A stretch of DNA of 64,000 nucleotides from Brachybacterium sp. UMB0905 (GCF_002871795.1 NZ_PNHL01000003.1:147392-211391), one strand, 5' to 3'. Counted from the first letter of the stretch, positions 16,309 through 25,287 are shown. The notes: generated from the letters alone by a model not told the origin. Program-made: numbers and translations.

Positions 16309-17559
16309 TCAGGTGGGGCGTTCTGCCAGGGTGACCTCGAGCATCACCACGTCGCCGTCGCGCACCAGCTGCAGTTCATGGGTGGAGCCGATGGGCATTC
16401 CGCGCACGAGGCCGGTGAGGGCGCCAGCGCCGTCCACCGGGATGCCGTCCATGCTGATCAGCAGATCGCCCTCCTGCACGCCGGCCTCGGCGGCGGGGCT
16501 GTCCGGTTCCACAGCCGCGACCTCCGCGCCGCGGTAGCCCACGCCCTCGCTCTCGCCGCTGCCATCGGAGCTGGTCACGCCGAGGAAGGCGTGGCGGGCG
16601 GTGCCGTCCTCCACGAGCTGTTCGCCGATCATGAGGGCGGTGTTGGAGGGGATCGCGAAGCCCAGGCCGATGCTGCCGGAGTGCCCGGACTGGTGCGGGA
16701 TCGCGGCGATCGCGGTGTTGATGCCGATGACCTGCCCGGCGGCATCCACGAGCGGACCGCCGGAGTTGCCGGGGTTGATCGCGGCATCGGTCTGCAGGGC
16801 GGAGGTGTAGGCGGTGTCCGAGCCGTCGCCCTTCTCGCCGCTCGCGCTGACCGGCCGGTTCACGGCGGAGATGATGCCGGTGGTGACGGTGTTGCTGAGG
16901 CCCAGCGGGGTGCCGAGCGCCATCACCTCCTGGCCGACGACCACGGTCGAGGAGTCGGCGAACGTGGCGGGGGTCAGCTCGGCCGGCGGATCCTCGACCT
17001 GGATGACGGCGAGGTCGGTGCTGGGGTCGGTGCCGACGATCCGCGCCGGGTAGCTGCGGCCCTGGTTCGTGCTGATCGTGACATCGGTGCCGCCGGAGAC
17101 GACGTGCTCATTCGTCAGCACATGCCCGTTGTCATCGAGCACCACGCCGGTGCCCTGGCTGGTGCCGTCCGGGCCGGCGACGAGGATCGCGACGGCGCTC
17201 GTGGAGACCTGCTGGGCGACATCGGCCCAGTCGGAGCCCTGCTGGCTCGCAGGCTGCACCACCGGGCCCGGAGCAGCGGGGTCAGCGCTCGCGGACGCGG
17301 ACGGCTCCGCGCTCTCGGGCAGCAGCTGGTCGTAGGCGATGACCCCTCCCAGGGTGAGGCCGCTGGAGAGCAGCATCCCGGCGGTGACCAGGCTGATCGT
17401 GCCCAGCCAGCCGGGACCGCGACGGGGCTGGCGAGCCGGGGGTGGCGAGGTGGGAGCGGGAGGGGCCGTGGTGGGAGCGTGCCAGGCGGGCGGAGCAGCG
17501 CCCTGAGCAGGTAGCGCCGGGGTGGCGGCCTCCCTGGGGTTGTCCTGCGGAGCTGTCAT
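16309..17559 (-). CDS. HtrA/DegP-type membrane-anchored serine protease with PDZ domain
   Basis: A 416-residue protein. It has a proline-rich cytoplasmic N-terminus (1-50), one membrane helix (52-76), and a trypsin-like domain with the triad His152 (NEHVV), Asp182 (STDLAVI) and Ser266 (GNSGGP). A C-terminal PDZ domain occupies about 315-410 (GAEVAAVEPDSPAAEAGVQEGD). It is likely an extracytoplasmic quality-control protease. AAGGAG abuts the ATG. It begins 5 nt after the menD stop, so the two are probably co-transcribed. Confidence 0.9.
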   Translation of the reverse strand: MTAPQDNPREAATPALPAQGAAPPAWHAPTTAPPAPTSPPPARQPRRGPGWLGTISLVTAGMLLSSGLTLGGVIAYDQLLPESAEPSASASADPAAPGPVVQPASQQGSDWADVAQQVSTSAVAILVAGPDGTSQGTGVVLDDNGHVLTNEHVVSGGTDVTISTNQGRSYPARIVGTDPSTDLAVIQVEDPPAELTPATFADSSTVVVGQEVMALGTPLGLSNTVTTGIISAVNRPVSASGEKGDGSDTAYTSALQTDAAINPGNSGGPLVDAAGQVIGINTAIAAIPHQSGHSGSIGLGFAIPSNTALMIGEQLVEDGTARHAFLGVTSSDGSGESEGVGYRGAEVAAVEPDSPAAEAGVQEGDLLISMDGIPVDGAGALTGLVRGMPIGSTHELQLVRDGDVVMLEVTLAERPT

Positions 17560-17564
17560 GCTCC

Positions 17565-19400
17565 TTATCTCAACAGAGTCGGCTGTGCCGGGGACGGGTT
17601 CTGGCTGGTCTTCTCCTGAACGACCAGCACGCGCAGGCCCTTGGCGGGCTCGTCCAGCTGGTCGGGCAGCTGCTCGGCGGTGGTGCGCACGGGCTGGGCG
17701 CCGAGGGCGCGGGCCGCGACAGCGATATCGGCGCCATGCGGCGTGGTGAAGAAGCGGCGCAGCAGCTCCGGCGGGGCGGCGGCGTGCTCAAGGCCCGAGA
17801 AGATACGGCCACCACCATCGTCCATGACGATCACGTCCAGGTCAGGGCGGGGTTCGTCGGGGCCGATGAGCAGGCCGGTGAGGTCATGCAGCGCCGTGAG
17901 GTCCCCGAGCAGGACGCGGGTGCGGCCAGGGATCTCGGGGGCGGCGCTGGAGTCGGGGTGGCCGGGGGTGTCGGGGTGGGCGAAGGCTCGCGCGAGGGCG
18001 ATCCCGCCGGCGCCGGCGATGGTGCCGTCGATCCCGGCGAGACCCCGGTTCGCGATGACGCGCGCGGGCGTGGCCCCGGCGTGCTGCTCGAGGTCGCGGA
18101 CGAGGGAGGAGGAGCCGAGGACCAGGGTGTCCTGGGCGGTGGCGCTGTGCCAGACAGCGAGAGCGGCGCGGACCTGCCAGGGCAGGTCGGCGGGATCGGC
18201 GGCGAGAGCGCGGCCGCGGTCCTGCCAGGCGGTGAGGTGCTCTGTGCGTTCGGTGTGTTCGGTGGCGTTCGCGGGGGCGGCGGTCGCAGCGGAGACGACG
18301 AGCGCGGCCGTGCGGGAGGCGTCGTTCCAGGTGGGGTGCGGATCCACGACGATGACCTCGACGTCCGGGGCTGCGAGCAGGCCCCCGAGCACGGGGCGAG
18401 AGAGCGTCGGGTGCCCGAAGACGATCGCGCGGCGGGGCCGCAACGGATCGACGGGGCCCTGTTCCTGGGCCGCCATGATCTCGGCGAGGAGGCGCGGGTA
18501 GGCGGGGACCAGCTGGGCGCCGTCGCCGCCGCGGGCCCCGGAGCTCGGCTCGGCCAGCAGCGGCAGGTGATGCTCGGCCGCGAAGGCCCGGGCGGCATCC
18601 CCGGCATCGTCCCCGGCCACGACGACGGTGCGGGCGTCCACGGGGATCTCCACGGGCTGGGCGGGGCCGATGGGGATGCGCCGCGTGACGGTGATCGGGG
18701 AGGAGGGGCCCGTGGTGCCGCCTGCGGGGTCGCGTCCGGGGTCGGCCGGAGGTACGCCCGCCCCGTCGGCCGTGGGGATCCGTCCGCCCGTCGGCACCAG
18801 GGGATCACGGAACCCAAGGTTCAGGTGCACCGGGCCGGGGTGCTCGCCGGTCGCGGCGGCGACGGCGCGGGCGGCCTCATTCGCGATAGTGCGCAGCTCA
18901 GCGGGGGTCGCCTCGGCGGCGGTCGGGGCGGGCAGATCCACGCGATGGCGCACGAAGGGAGCGAACAGCTCGGTCTGGGCGGTGGTCTGGTTCGCGCCGG
19001 TGCCACGCAGCTCCGCAGGACGGTCCGCGGTGAGGACGAGCAGCGGGATGCGGGAGTGGTGGGCCTCCATGACGGCAGCCAGCAGGTGCGCGGTGGCGGT
19101 GCCGGAGGTGGTCGCCACAGCCGCGGGGTGCGCCCGGTCGGCGCGGGAGAGGCCGAGGGCGGTGAACGCGGCGGCACGTTCATCGATCCGTACGTGAGCG
19201 GTCAGCGGATGTTTCCGACCAGGGTCGGCGAGGGCATAGACCAGGGGCGCGGAACGGGAGCCGGGCGCGAGGACGGCATGGCGCACCCCGAGCGCGGCGA
19301 GCGTCCGCCACAGCACGACCGCCGCATCCACCGCCCCGGAGCCGGTGGCGACCGGGGTCACGGACAGCGGCTGTGGGGCGGAGCGGTGCGGGTCCGGCAT
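17565..19400 (-). CDS. menD: SEPHCHC synthase (menaquinone pathway)
   Basis: A 611-residue thiamine-diphosphate enzyme joining 2-oxoglutarate to isochorismate. It shows the PYR-domain pattern (LGVRHAVLAPGSRSAPLVYAL; TSGTATAHLLAAVMEAH; DRPAELRGTGANQTT) and a ThDP-binding region near the C-terminus (ALGDLTALHDL-type; VIVMDDGGGRIFSGLEH). ATG 19400 follows TACCCT-GGCCACC, so it is probably leaderless. An IS element has inserted just upstream of that -10 box. Some linker regions are unusually long and Ala/Pro-rich. Confidence 0.93.
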   Translation of the reverse strand: MPDPHRSAPQPLSVTPVATGSGAVDAAVVLWRTLAALGVRHAVLAPGSRSAPLVYALADPGRKHPLTAHVRIDERAAAFTALGLSRADRAHPAAVATTSGTATAHLLAAVMEAHHSRIPLLVLTADRPAELRGTGANQTTAQTELFAPFVRHRVDLPAPTAAEATPAELRTIANEAARAVAAATGEHPGPVHLNLGFRDPLVPTGGRIPTADGAGVPPADPGRDPAGGTTGPSSPITVTRRIPIGPAQPVEIPVDARTVVVAGDDAGDAARAFAAEHHLPLLAEPSSGARGGDGAQLVPAYPRLLAEIMAAQEQGPVDPLRPRRAIVFGHPTLSRPVLGGLLAAPDVEVIVVDPHPTWNDASRTAALVVSAATAAPANATEHTERTEHLTAWQDRGRALAADPADLPWQVRAALAVWHSATAQDTLVLGSSSLVRDLEQHAGATPARVIANRGLAGIDGTIAGAGGIALARAFAHPDTPGHPDSSAAPEIPGRTRVLLGDLTALHDLTGLLIGPDEPRPDLDVIVMDDGGGRIFSGLEHAAAPPELLRRFFTTPHGADIAVAARALGAQPVRTTAEQLPDQLDEPAKGLRVLVVQEKTSQNPSPAQPTLLR

Positions 19401-19421
19401 GGTGGCCAGGGTAGTGGGAAT
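19401..19421 (-). promoter_or_regulatory. menD -10 box truncated by IS insertion
   Basis: TACCCT (19408-19413, minus strand) is 7 nt before the menD ATG and matches the -10 boxes of menB, menC, proC, purN and DUF4229. IS3 copy c begins at 19422, only 8 nt upstream of the box. The native -35 region and any operator have been replaced by IS terminal sequence. Confidence 0.6.
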
Positions 19422-19472
19422 TGAAGCGTCCGGGGTTTTGTTCCGATCTATTTCCTCAAGGAGAATCGGAAC

Positions 19473-19817
19473 ATACCCCAGAAGTACAGTCCTGAGTTCA
19501 AGGCCCGAGCCCTGGAACTCATCAAAGAGCGCATCCGTACCGAGCAGTGCTCCGGCTGGGTCGCCTGCACCGCCGTGGGCGAAGCCCTCGGTGGCATCTC
19601 GCCCCACACGCTGCGGAACTGGTGGAAGCAGGGACGTATCGATCGTGGCGAAGCCCCAGGCCTCAGCACCGCTGAGGCCGAGGAGATCACGAAGCTGCGC
19701 AAGGAGAACCTCGAGCTGCGCCGCGCGAACGAGATCCTGCGCAAGGCTTCAGCTTTTTCGCCGCGGAACTCGACCGCCCCACGACGAGATGATCCGGTTC
19801 ATCGACGAGCACCGTGA
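19473..19817 (+). pseudogene. IS3 transposase OrfA, start codon lost
   Basis: HTH OrfA sequence reading PQKYSPEFKARALELIKERI and TAEAEEITKLRKENLELRRANEILRKASAF. The expected start codon after AAGGAGAATCGGAAC reads ATA (19473-19475). The end of the frame (SPRNSTAPRR) departs from the F-A-A-E-L-D-R-P expected in relatives, suggesting a further one-base loss near 19756. Confidence 0.7.
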
Positions 19818-20702
19818 TCAGTTCGGGGTCGAGGCCATCTGCCGCGTGCTCAGCGCGACAGAATGTGGGTTCATCACCTCCCGCGGCTACCGGGCCGCCA
19901 AGGCGCGTCCAGCCTCTGCCAGGACGCTGCGGGATGAAGTGCTCCTGCCGGAGATCCGACGGATCTACAGCGAGAACTACAGCGTCTACGGGGTGCGGAA
20001 GATGCACCACGCGATGCGCCGCGCCGGCTGGGACGTGGCCGTGACCAGGTCGCCCGCCTCATGCGAGCAGCTGACCTGCAGGGAGTGAGGCGTGGCCGCA
20101 AACCAGTCACCACACGACCTGCCCAGGTGCCCGATGCCCGCCCGGACCTCGTCGAACGCCGCTTCACTGCGGAGCAGCCGAACCGCCTGTGGGTCGCTGA
20201 CATTACCTACGTGCGGATCCTCGCCGGGTTCTGCTACGTCGCGTTCATCACTGATGTGTGCACCCGCAAGATCGTCGGCTGGGCCGTCTCTGTGACCCTC
20301 CACACCTACGGCCTGCCGCTCCTGGCGCTAGAGCACGCACTGCTGACCAGCGGCGCAGTCCGCAGCGAGAACGGCTTGATCCATCACAGCGATCGAGGAG
20401 CCCACTATGTCTCGCTGGCCTACTCCGATGCGCTGATCACTGCCGGGGTCACCGCTTCGGTCGGATCCGTCGGCGATTCGTACGATAACGCGCTGGCCGA
20501 GACCGTGAACGGCCTGTTCAAGGCCGAGCTGATCCACTCCCAGCGGATCTGGGAGTCCACCGAGACCGTCGAGATCGCCGCCATGGGCTGGGTCCACTGG
20601 TGGAACAACGACCGCCTCCACGAAGCTCTCGGCTACCGCACCCCCGCAGAAGTCGAAGCGTCCTACACTCACACCACGACGACCGCGCCAGCGACCGTCT
20701 AA
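19789..20702 (+). pseudogene. IS3 transposase OrfB, frameshifted
   Basis: Begins MIRFIDEHRDQFGVEAICRVL and runs to RRAGWDV near 20037. The frame then shifts; the homologous sequence resumes one base out as RDQVARLMRAADLQGVRRGRK and continues through WVADITYVRILAGFCYVAF, IHHSDRGAHYVSLAY and GDSYDNALAETVNGLFKAELI. The catalytic D, D and E are all present in the second part. A single missing G at GACGTGGCCGT explains the break. Confidence 0.8.
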
Positions 20703-20831
20703 CCACGGAACAAAACCCAGGGCGCTTCAGTGGTAGCCTCTCTGAAGCCGAGCTGAATGTTGAACAGTTCGTTCACAGTTCACTTCAGATCTCGACCACC
20801 AGTCACTCCAGACCTCGAGGAGGGGTCCCCC

Positions 20832-21770
20832 TTGGCCAACGAGCAGACGCGCTCGATCGATCGCAGAACCATCACTGCCGGCATCGCCTGGGCCGTCCCG
20901 GCCGTGGCCACCGCCGTCGCTGCCCCGGCCTATGCGGTCAGCCCCTCGAACTGCACGCCGAAGATCGAGGCATACGCGGACCTCACCTATGACTGGGGCA
21001 AGAACAACTCCCGCGACACCACGCAGGTGTTCGATTTCGTCGGCACGTGGATGAACGTCATGAACATCCCCGCGGACGCCGAGATCGTCAGCATGACCCA
21101 GTCGTTCATCTTCATGGCCCGCGATGACTCGGTGAACGAGGGCCGGGGGCCGGGCTTCTACGACCTCGGCAACTCCCACGTCAAGGATTCCAAGAATCAG
21201 TGCAACTCCAGCTACCAGAACATCACCGGGTGCCGATGGACGGCGGCTGGGACCACCCGGAGCCAAACCGACATCAGCTTCTACCAGCTCGCGAAGGAGC
21301 CCATCGCGAAGGTGTGGAATCCGGCCAACGGTGCCACGGGGGCCATGACCCGCAACTGGTTCGACTACGACTTCAGCCAGTACGCCACCGCCTTCAAGAA
21401 CAACTACCCCAACTACACGGGCACGTTCGGGGTCAGCAAGGCGTGGGAGTTCACCTACACGGCCGCCACGCGGAACGGCGTCGTGCCGGCCTCCCTGCTG
21501 CCCGCCCCGACCTACAACTCGGACCGCACGTGCAAGAGCTACCTCTTCGCGACGGGCGTGACAGACGGTAAGCACCCGCACACCTACGTCCCGCAGAGTG
21601 CCGGCGGCGGTGCCACCCCGAGGCTGACCTACCACGCGACCGCCAAGGGCCTGACCAATATGTCCACCCAGTTCGCGGCCGCCGCCGTCTCCGTCCGCAA
21701 GGTCACCTATCGGCTGCCCAGCGGCCAGACGCAGACCATCACGCGTCAGGCACCGTTCTACATCAACTGA
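20832..21770 (+). CDS. Tat-signal secreted protein of unknown function
   Basis: A 312-residue protein starting at TTG 20832, chosen for the strong AGGAGG 8 nt upstream. The N-terminus ([14 protein letters not shown], then a hydrophobic stretch ending AAPAYA) is a twin-arginine signal peptide with a cleavage site after AYA, near residue 35. The mature part is beta-rich and Asn/Tyr/Thr-rich, with four Cys ([28 protein letters not shown]) that could form two disulfides outside the cell. I do not recognise the family. It is a single gene between an IS and a strong terminator; codon use looks native. Confidence 0.7.
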   Translation: MANEQTRSIDRRTITAGIAWAVPAVATAVAAPAYAVSPSNCTPKIEAYADLTYDWGKNNSRDTTQVFDFVGTWMNVMNIPADAEIVSMTQSFIFMARDDSVNEGRGPGFYDLGNSHVKDSKNQCNSSYQNITGCRWTAAGTTRSQTDISFYQLAKEPIAKVWNPANGATGAMTRNWFDYDFSQYATAFKNNYPNYTGTFGVSKAWEFTYTAATRNGVVPASLLPAPTYNSDRTCKSYLFATGVTDGKHPHTYVPQSAGGGATPRLTYHATAKGLTNMSTQFAAAAVSVRKVTYRLPSGQTQTITRQAPFYIN

Positions 21771-21789
21771 ATCCCTGTGGCATCTTCTT

Positions 21790-21820
21790 CGCCCGCCCCG
21801 GCTTCCTGCCGGGGCGGGCG
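21790..21820. terminator. strong GC-rich terminator hairpin
   Basis: Perfect 13-bp stem (CGCCCGCCCCGGC and its complement) with loop TTCCT, 20 nt after the stop of the Tat-exported protein gene. Confidence 0.8.
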
Positions 21821-21892
21821 GTGTCCTATCCGCGCCGGCCACGGCCCGCCTGCTACTTCCCGGCCGCACGGGGTCCTCGTGCCAGGCCGCTC

Positions 21893-22102
21893 GTGGACGT
21901 CTGGGCCTCGCTCTACGTGGAGCGGGACAGCCAGAAGGGCATCATCATCGGCAAGATGGGTGCGCGCCTGCGCAAGATCGGGCAGGACGCCCGCGCCGGC
22001 ATCGAAAGGATGCTCGGAACTCCCGTCTACTTGGATCTGAGGGTCAACGTGGCGCGGGACTGGCAGCGGGACCCCAAACACCTGCATCGGCTCGGAATGT
22101 AG
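21893..22102 (+). pseudogene. era: era GTPase, C-terminal KH-domain fragment
   Basis: The last 69 residues of Era only. [26 protein letters not shown] is the KH-domain GXXG loop region, and [29 protein letters not shown] is the conserved Era terminus. The GTPase domain is absent, and there is no start codon or ribosome site that makes sense. Presumably the intact essential gene is elsewhere, and this is a duplicated remnant left by rearrangement beside the IS110 element, which begins 6 nt after the stop. Confidence 0.8.
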
Positions 22103-22123
22103 GGGCTGTCCCTATGTTCCGAG

Positions 22124-23126
22124 TCAAGCCGCGAGAGCGGCCGGCTCGGGGGTAGGGGCGGTGGTCGGTGGCTGGTAGTAGGTGCCGTCGCGGAGCATCG
22201 CGAAGATGACGTTGCAGCGGCGGCGGGCCAGGGAGATCACGGCGGCGTTGTGGCGCTTACCTTCAGCGCGTTTGCGATCGTAGTAGGCCTTGGAGATCGG
22301 GTCGTGGTTCGAGGCGACCCAGGCTGAATAGAACAGCGCGTTCTTCAGTCGTTTGTTGCCCGCTCTGGCGGGGAATTCTCCGTGGATCGAGGTGCCGGAT
22401 CTTCGCGTGACCGGCGCGATCCCGGCATACGCCGCCAGATGTCCTGGGGTCTCGAAAGCGGAGGCGTCGCCGATGGCCATGAGGATCTGGGCGGCGGTCT
22501 GGGGGCACCTCCCGCGCGGAGCGTGGGGGAATGCCGATCCCCGGCGTGCTCATCAAGACCCCTGCGAGAGGGAAGTCCTCCAGCATGGCCTCGACCTCCC
22601 TCGCCACCACTGCCCGCTGCTCCTTCAGTTCCTTCACTTGACCAGCGACTCTAGGAATCACGAGCTCCACTGCCGCGGTCGCTGGCACGATGACGGTCTG
22701 CTCCGCGAGCGCTGTGAAGATCTGGTCGATCAGCGCTTCGGGATCGCGGCGCGAATGAGAACGGGCGAAACGCAGGACCCTGGCCCGATCTGCGGTCTTG
22801 CGCCCGGTGGGGCCGACGAACTTCTCCAGCAGGTCCAGCACGAGCCCGGTAGCAAGACTGCCGCCGGCGAAGACGCGCTCGAGCGCGGGATGGATCTGAG
22901 TCAGCAGCGATCGGATCCGGTTCAGTGCCCGGGTGGTCTCGTGGGCGAGGTCCTCGTCAAAGCCCGCGAGGACCTTGAGCGCGGAGAGGACTTCGTTGTC
23001 TCGGTCGACCTGGCGAAGCGTGTGGGGCTTGTCGAACAGCTTGTTCCCCTCCGGGTCGAGTGCGCACGCGTGGTGAGCTGTCTTCCCGACGTCGAGCCCT
23101 ACGACGACCATGAATCGTGTGTTCAT
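22124..23126 (-). pseudogene. IS110 transposase with internal deletion and hairpin insertion
   Basis: Starts MNTRFMVVVGLDVGKTAHHACALDPEGN, the DEDD domain with its first Asp. The frame then jumps from QVDRDNEVL to KVLAGFDEDLAHETTRALNRIRSLL, missing about 60 residues, including the E and D of the catalytic set, that relatives have there. Later, after VLMSTPGIGI, the hairpin element at 22501-22531 breaks the frame. The C-terminal transposase_20 part continues in another frame (MAIGDASAFETPGHLAAYAGIAPVTRRSG). Not functional. Confidence 0.8.
22501..22531. repeat. small mobile hairpin element, copy 2
   Basis: GGGGGCACCTCCCGC at one end and GTGGGGGAAT at the other, with a 7-bp stem (one G-T pair). 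It has the same outer sequences as the copy at 7486-7532 but a shorter middle. It interrupts the IS110 transposase between TPGIGI and the A-A-Q-I-L-M-A-I-G segment and shifts the frame. Confidence 0.65.
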
Positions 23127-23340
23127 GATGCTGTCCTTCCTTGGAGCATCATCGCTGGTCGCAGTCATGACACCCGATGCCGGCACCCACGTTACAAAGA
23201 GACCTCAGCAGTGCTGGGCCGTGTCCCTATCAGCGGTCAACGCGTGTCTCTCGACCGGGCGGCAACACCCCCCGGACCATGGATGGCAGGGCAACAAAGC
23301 CATACCCGGCCGAGCGACCAGACCCCGTCCATCGGGGCAC

Positions 23341-23568
23341 TCACAAGGTAACGGGCGGTGGCACGTGGTCCTCGCAAAAGGCGTCGCCGTAGTGCTGCTC
23401 CATCTCCTCCCCGAAGCGGTGGATGCGGGCGCGGAGCTCGGCGGGCAGCACGTCCTCGACGGGCGGCGGGTCTGGGAGGGTGGGGCCAGGCTCGAAGGTC
23501 GCGTCGTCCCAGTCGAGGATCACGCAGTAGTCCCAGTCCCACCAGATCCCCGTCGGCAGCGCGGTCAT
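23341..23568 (-). CDS. 75-aa hypothetical protein coupled to menC
   Basis: Starts at ATG 23568, overlapping the menC stop as ATGA, so translation is probably coupled. The sequence is acidic and tryptophan-rich at the N-terminus (MTALPTGIWWDWDYCVILDWDD), then proline-rich, then a short amphipathic helix. I do not recognise a family. The gene ends 110 nt from the presumed IS110 border, so a longer ancestral C-terminus cannot be excluded. Confidence 0.5.
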   Translation of the reverse strand: MTALPTGIWWDWDYCVILDWDDATFEPGPTLPDPPPVEDVLPAELRARIHRFGEEMEQHYGDAFCEDHVPPPVTL

Positions 23569-24548
23569 CGCGCGAGCACCTGCGCGCAAGCGGCCAGGCG
23601 CTGCTCCCAGGCCTCGGCGAGGGCGGGCGGTGCGGCGTGACGGGTGAGGAGGTCCTCGTCGGGGTTGGGGCGGCCGACGGGCAGCTCGCCGCCCCGGGCG
23701 AACAGCGGCTGCGCGGTCAGGTCCCCCGTGAGCAGGGAGGCGGTGCCGAGCCCACAGGCGTGTTCGAGCTGTGGCAGCGCGGCCGCGAGGGCGAGGCCCG
23801 CGGAGAGGCCGATGCTGGAGTCGATCGCGGAGGAGACGACGACGGGCAGGTTCGCTTCCTCGGCGAGCTCGAGGCAGCGGCGGATCCCACCGAGCGGCTG
23901 CACCTTCATGACCAGTACATCGGCGGCCTCGGCGCGGGCCACGCGCAGGGGGTCCTCAGCGCGGCGCACCGATTCGTCGGCGGCGATGGGGATATCGAGC
24001 GCGCGGCGCAGGGCGGCGAGGTCGGCGATGTCCGCGCAGGGCTGCTCGGCGTACTCGAGTCCCCCAGCGGCGCGGTCCAGCTGCGGCAGGGCGTCACGGG
24101 CTTCGTCGAGGGTCCAGGCGGTGTTGGCGTCCACGCGGATCCTCCCGGTGGGGCCGAGGGCCTCGCGCACGGCGGCCACGCGGTCGAGATCCTCTGCGAG
24201 GGAGCCGCCGGGGTCGGCGACCTTGACCTTCGCGGTGCTCGCCCCGCCCACGCGGGCCAGGCGCCCGGCGAGCGCGGGGCCCACCGCCGGGACGGTCGCG
24301 TTCACGGGGATGGCGGTGCGCTGGGGCTGCGGGCGCTCGGTGGTGGCGTCCTCGATCGCGGCCGCGAGCCAGGCGGCGGATTCTTCGGCCTCGTAGTCGT
24401 GGAAGGGAGAGAACTCGGCCCAGCCGGCCGGGCCGTGCAGGAGCACGCCGTCACGCACCTCGATGCGGCGAAAACGCGTGGTCATGGGGATTGCCCAGGC
24501 GTGGGCGCGGTCGATGCCGAGGTCACGGAGCGAGCCAGGGATCTGCAT
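23565..24548 (-). CDS. menC: o-succinylbenzoate synthase
   Basis: A 327-residue enolase-superfamily enzyme dehydrating SHCHC to o-succinylbenzoate. Catalytic features are the lysine pair in STAKVKVAD, metal ligands in IRVDAN, YAEQP and IAADES, and the second acid-base Lys in VLVMKVQPLGG. It matches the short actinobacterial MenC type. ATG 24548 follows TACCCT-GGCCGG, so it is probably leaderless; this rules out the internal ATG at MTTRFRR. Its stop is coupled to a 75-residue gene. Confidence 0.92.
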   Translation of the reverse strand: MQIPGSLRDLGIDRAHAWAIPMTTRFRRIEVRDGVLLHGPAGWAEFSPFHDYEAEESAAWLAAAIEDATTERPQPQRTAIPVNATVPAVGPALAGRLARVGGASTAKVKVADPGGSLAEDLDRVAAVREALGPTGRIRVDANTAWTLDEARDALPQLDRAAGGLEYAEQPCADIADLAALRRALDIPIAADESVRRAEDPLRVARAEAADVLVMKVQPLGGIRRCLELAEEANLPVVVSSAIDSSIGLSAGLALAAALPQLEHACGLGTASLLTGDLTAQPLFARGGELPVGRPNPDEDLLTRHAAPPALAEAWEQRLAACAQVLAR

Positions 24549-24592
24549 CCGGCCAGGGTAGTCGGGGTGGAGTGGGGGCGGGCTGGCGGTCG

Positions 24593-25180
24593 TCAGCGGT
24601 GCGCAGCGAGATCAACATGTGGTCGAACTCCAACGTCCTGCCGGGTCCTGACCACGGAGACCGTGAAGCCGGTTTGCTCGAGCAGGTCGGAGAGCTGCGC
24701 AGGTGGCCAGAAATATGCGGTGGTCACGGCGTGGTCGAAGGGCTCGCATCGCTCTCCTGCGAACATGCCGAGCAGGATCTGCCCGCCGGGCCGGAGCGCG
24801 CGATGCAGGTGACGCAGCTGCGCAGGCAGCTCGGGCGGTGGGGTATGGATGAGGGAGTACCAGGCCAGGATCCCGTCGAATGCCGCCGTGGGGAGGGTCG
24901 CGGCGGTGCCCGCTCGGAAGGCTCCGTCCGAATAGGCACTCTGCGCGAGGGCTAGAAACTCGGCGACCGGTTCGATGCCGATCACGTCGTGGCCACGCGA
25001 GGCGAGATGCGCAGTCCAGTGGCCTGGCCCGCAGCCGACATCCGCGATCGGACCATCCACCTGCCGGGCCCAGTCTTCGATGCTCGAGCGGTCGATCAGG
25101 GAGGTAGCGTCGATGCGGCCGAGGCGCGCGGTGTACTCCGCGGCGCGCTCGGCATACGCCGCCCGGACCCCGTTGCGCAT
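24593..25180 (-). CDS. class I SAM-dependent methyltransferase
   Basis: A 195-residue protein with motif I IADVGCGPGHWTAHLASRGHDVIGIEP (residues 45-71), motif II FDGILAWYSLIH and LRPGGQILLG. The substrate is unknown. It is too short and too divergent in the UbiE signatures to call it MenG despite lying among men genes. The start is ATG 25180, 6 nt after TACTGT, so it is probably leaderless. It is divergent from the membrane-protein gene at 25340. Confidence 0.8.
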   Translation of the reverse strand: MRNGVRAAYAERAAEYTARLGRIDATSLIDRSSIEDWARQVDGPIADVGCGPGHWTAHLASRGHDVIGIEPVAEFLALAQSAYSDGAFRAGTAATLPTAAFDGILAWYSLIHTPPPELPAQLRHLHRALRPGGQILLGMFAGERCEPFDHAVTTAYFWPPAQLSDLLEQTGFTVSVVRTRQDVGVRPHVDLAAHR

Positions 25181-25200
25181 GAGTGCACAGTAGCCGAGGT

Positions 25201-25275
25201 GGAGGAATTCGACCTCTGAGCGGCACGCCGCATGCAATATGCAGGGCACGTGCCGCTAAGAGGTCGATTCCCTCC
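25201..25275. repeat. long imperfect palindrome in a divergent promoter region
   Basis: Arms 25201-25227 and 25249-25275 match at 24 of 27 positions (GACCTCT and AGCGGCACG are the conserved blocks). The 21-nt centre can itself pair as GCAT / ATGC. It lies between two divergent genes, upstream of both -10 boxes, so it is not a terminator. It could be a dispersed repeat or a double operator. Confidence 0.6.
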
Positions 25276-25287
25276 GCACGGTCTCGA

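Larger units (their letters stand above)
19422..20729 (+). mobile_element. IS3-family insertion sequence (copy c), decayed
   Basis: 1308 bp with 24-bp terminal inverted repeats starting TGAAGCG and containing GGGTTTTGTTCCG at both ends (2 mismatches). It holds orfA-like (19473-19817) and orfB-like (19789-20702) sequences, both damaged. No target duplication is visible. It lies between menD and the Tat-exported protein gene and is unrelated to copies a and b. Confidence 0.85.
22108..23230 (-). mobile_element. IS110-family element, decayed
   Basis: Transposase remnant (22124-23126) flanked by the 8-nt direct sequence GTCCCTAT at 22108-22115 and 23223-23230. IS110 elements lack inverted ends and use short direct cores, so these may mark the borders. 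The borders are inferred. Confidence 0.55.

Noticed and set aside
24593..25180. MenG/UbiE methyltransferase
   Set aside because: A class I methyltransferase fold is present, but length and motifs do not match UbiE.
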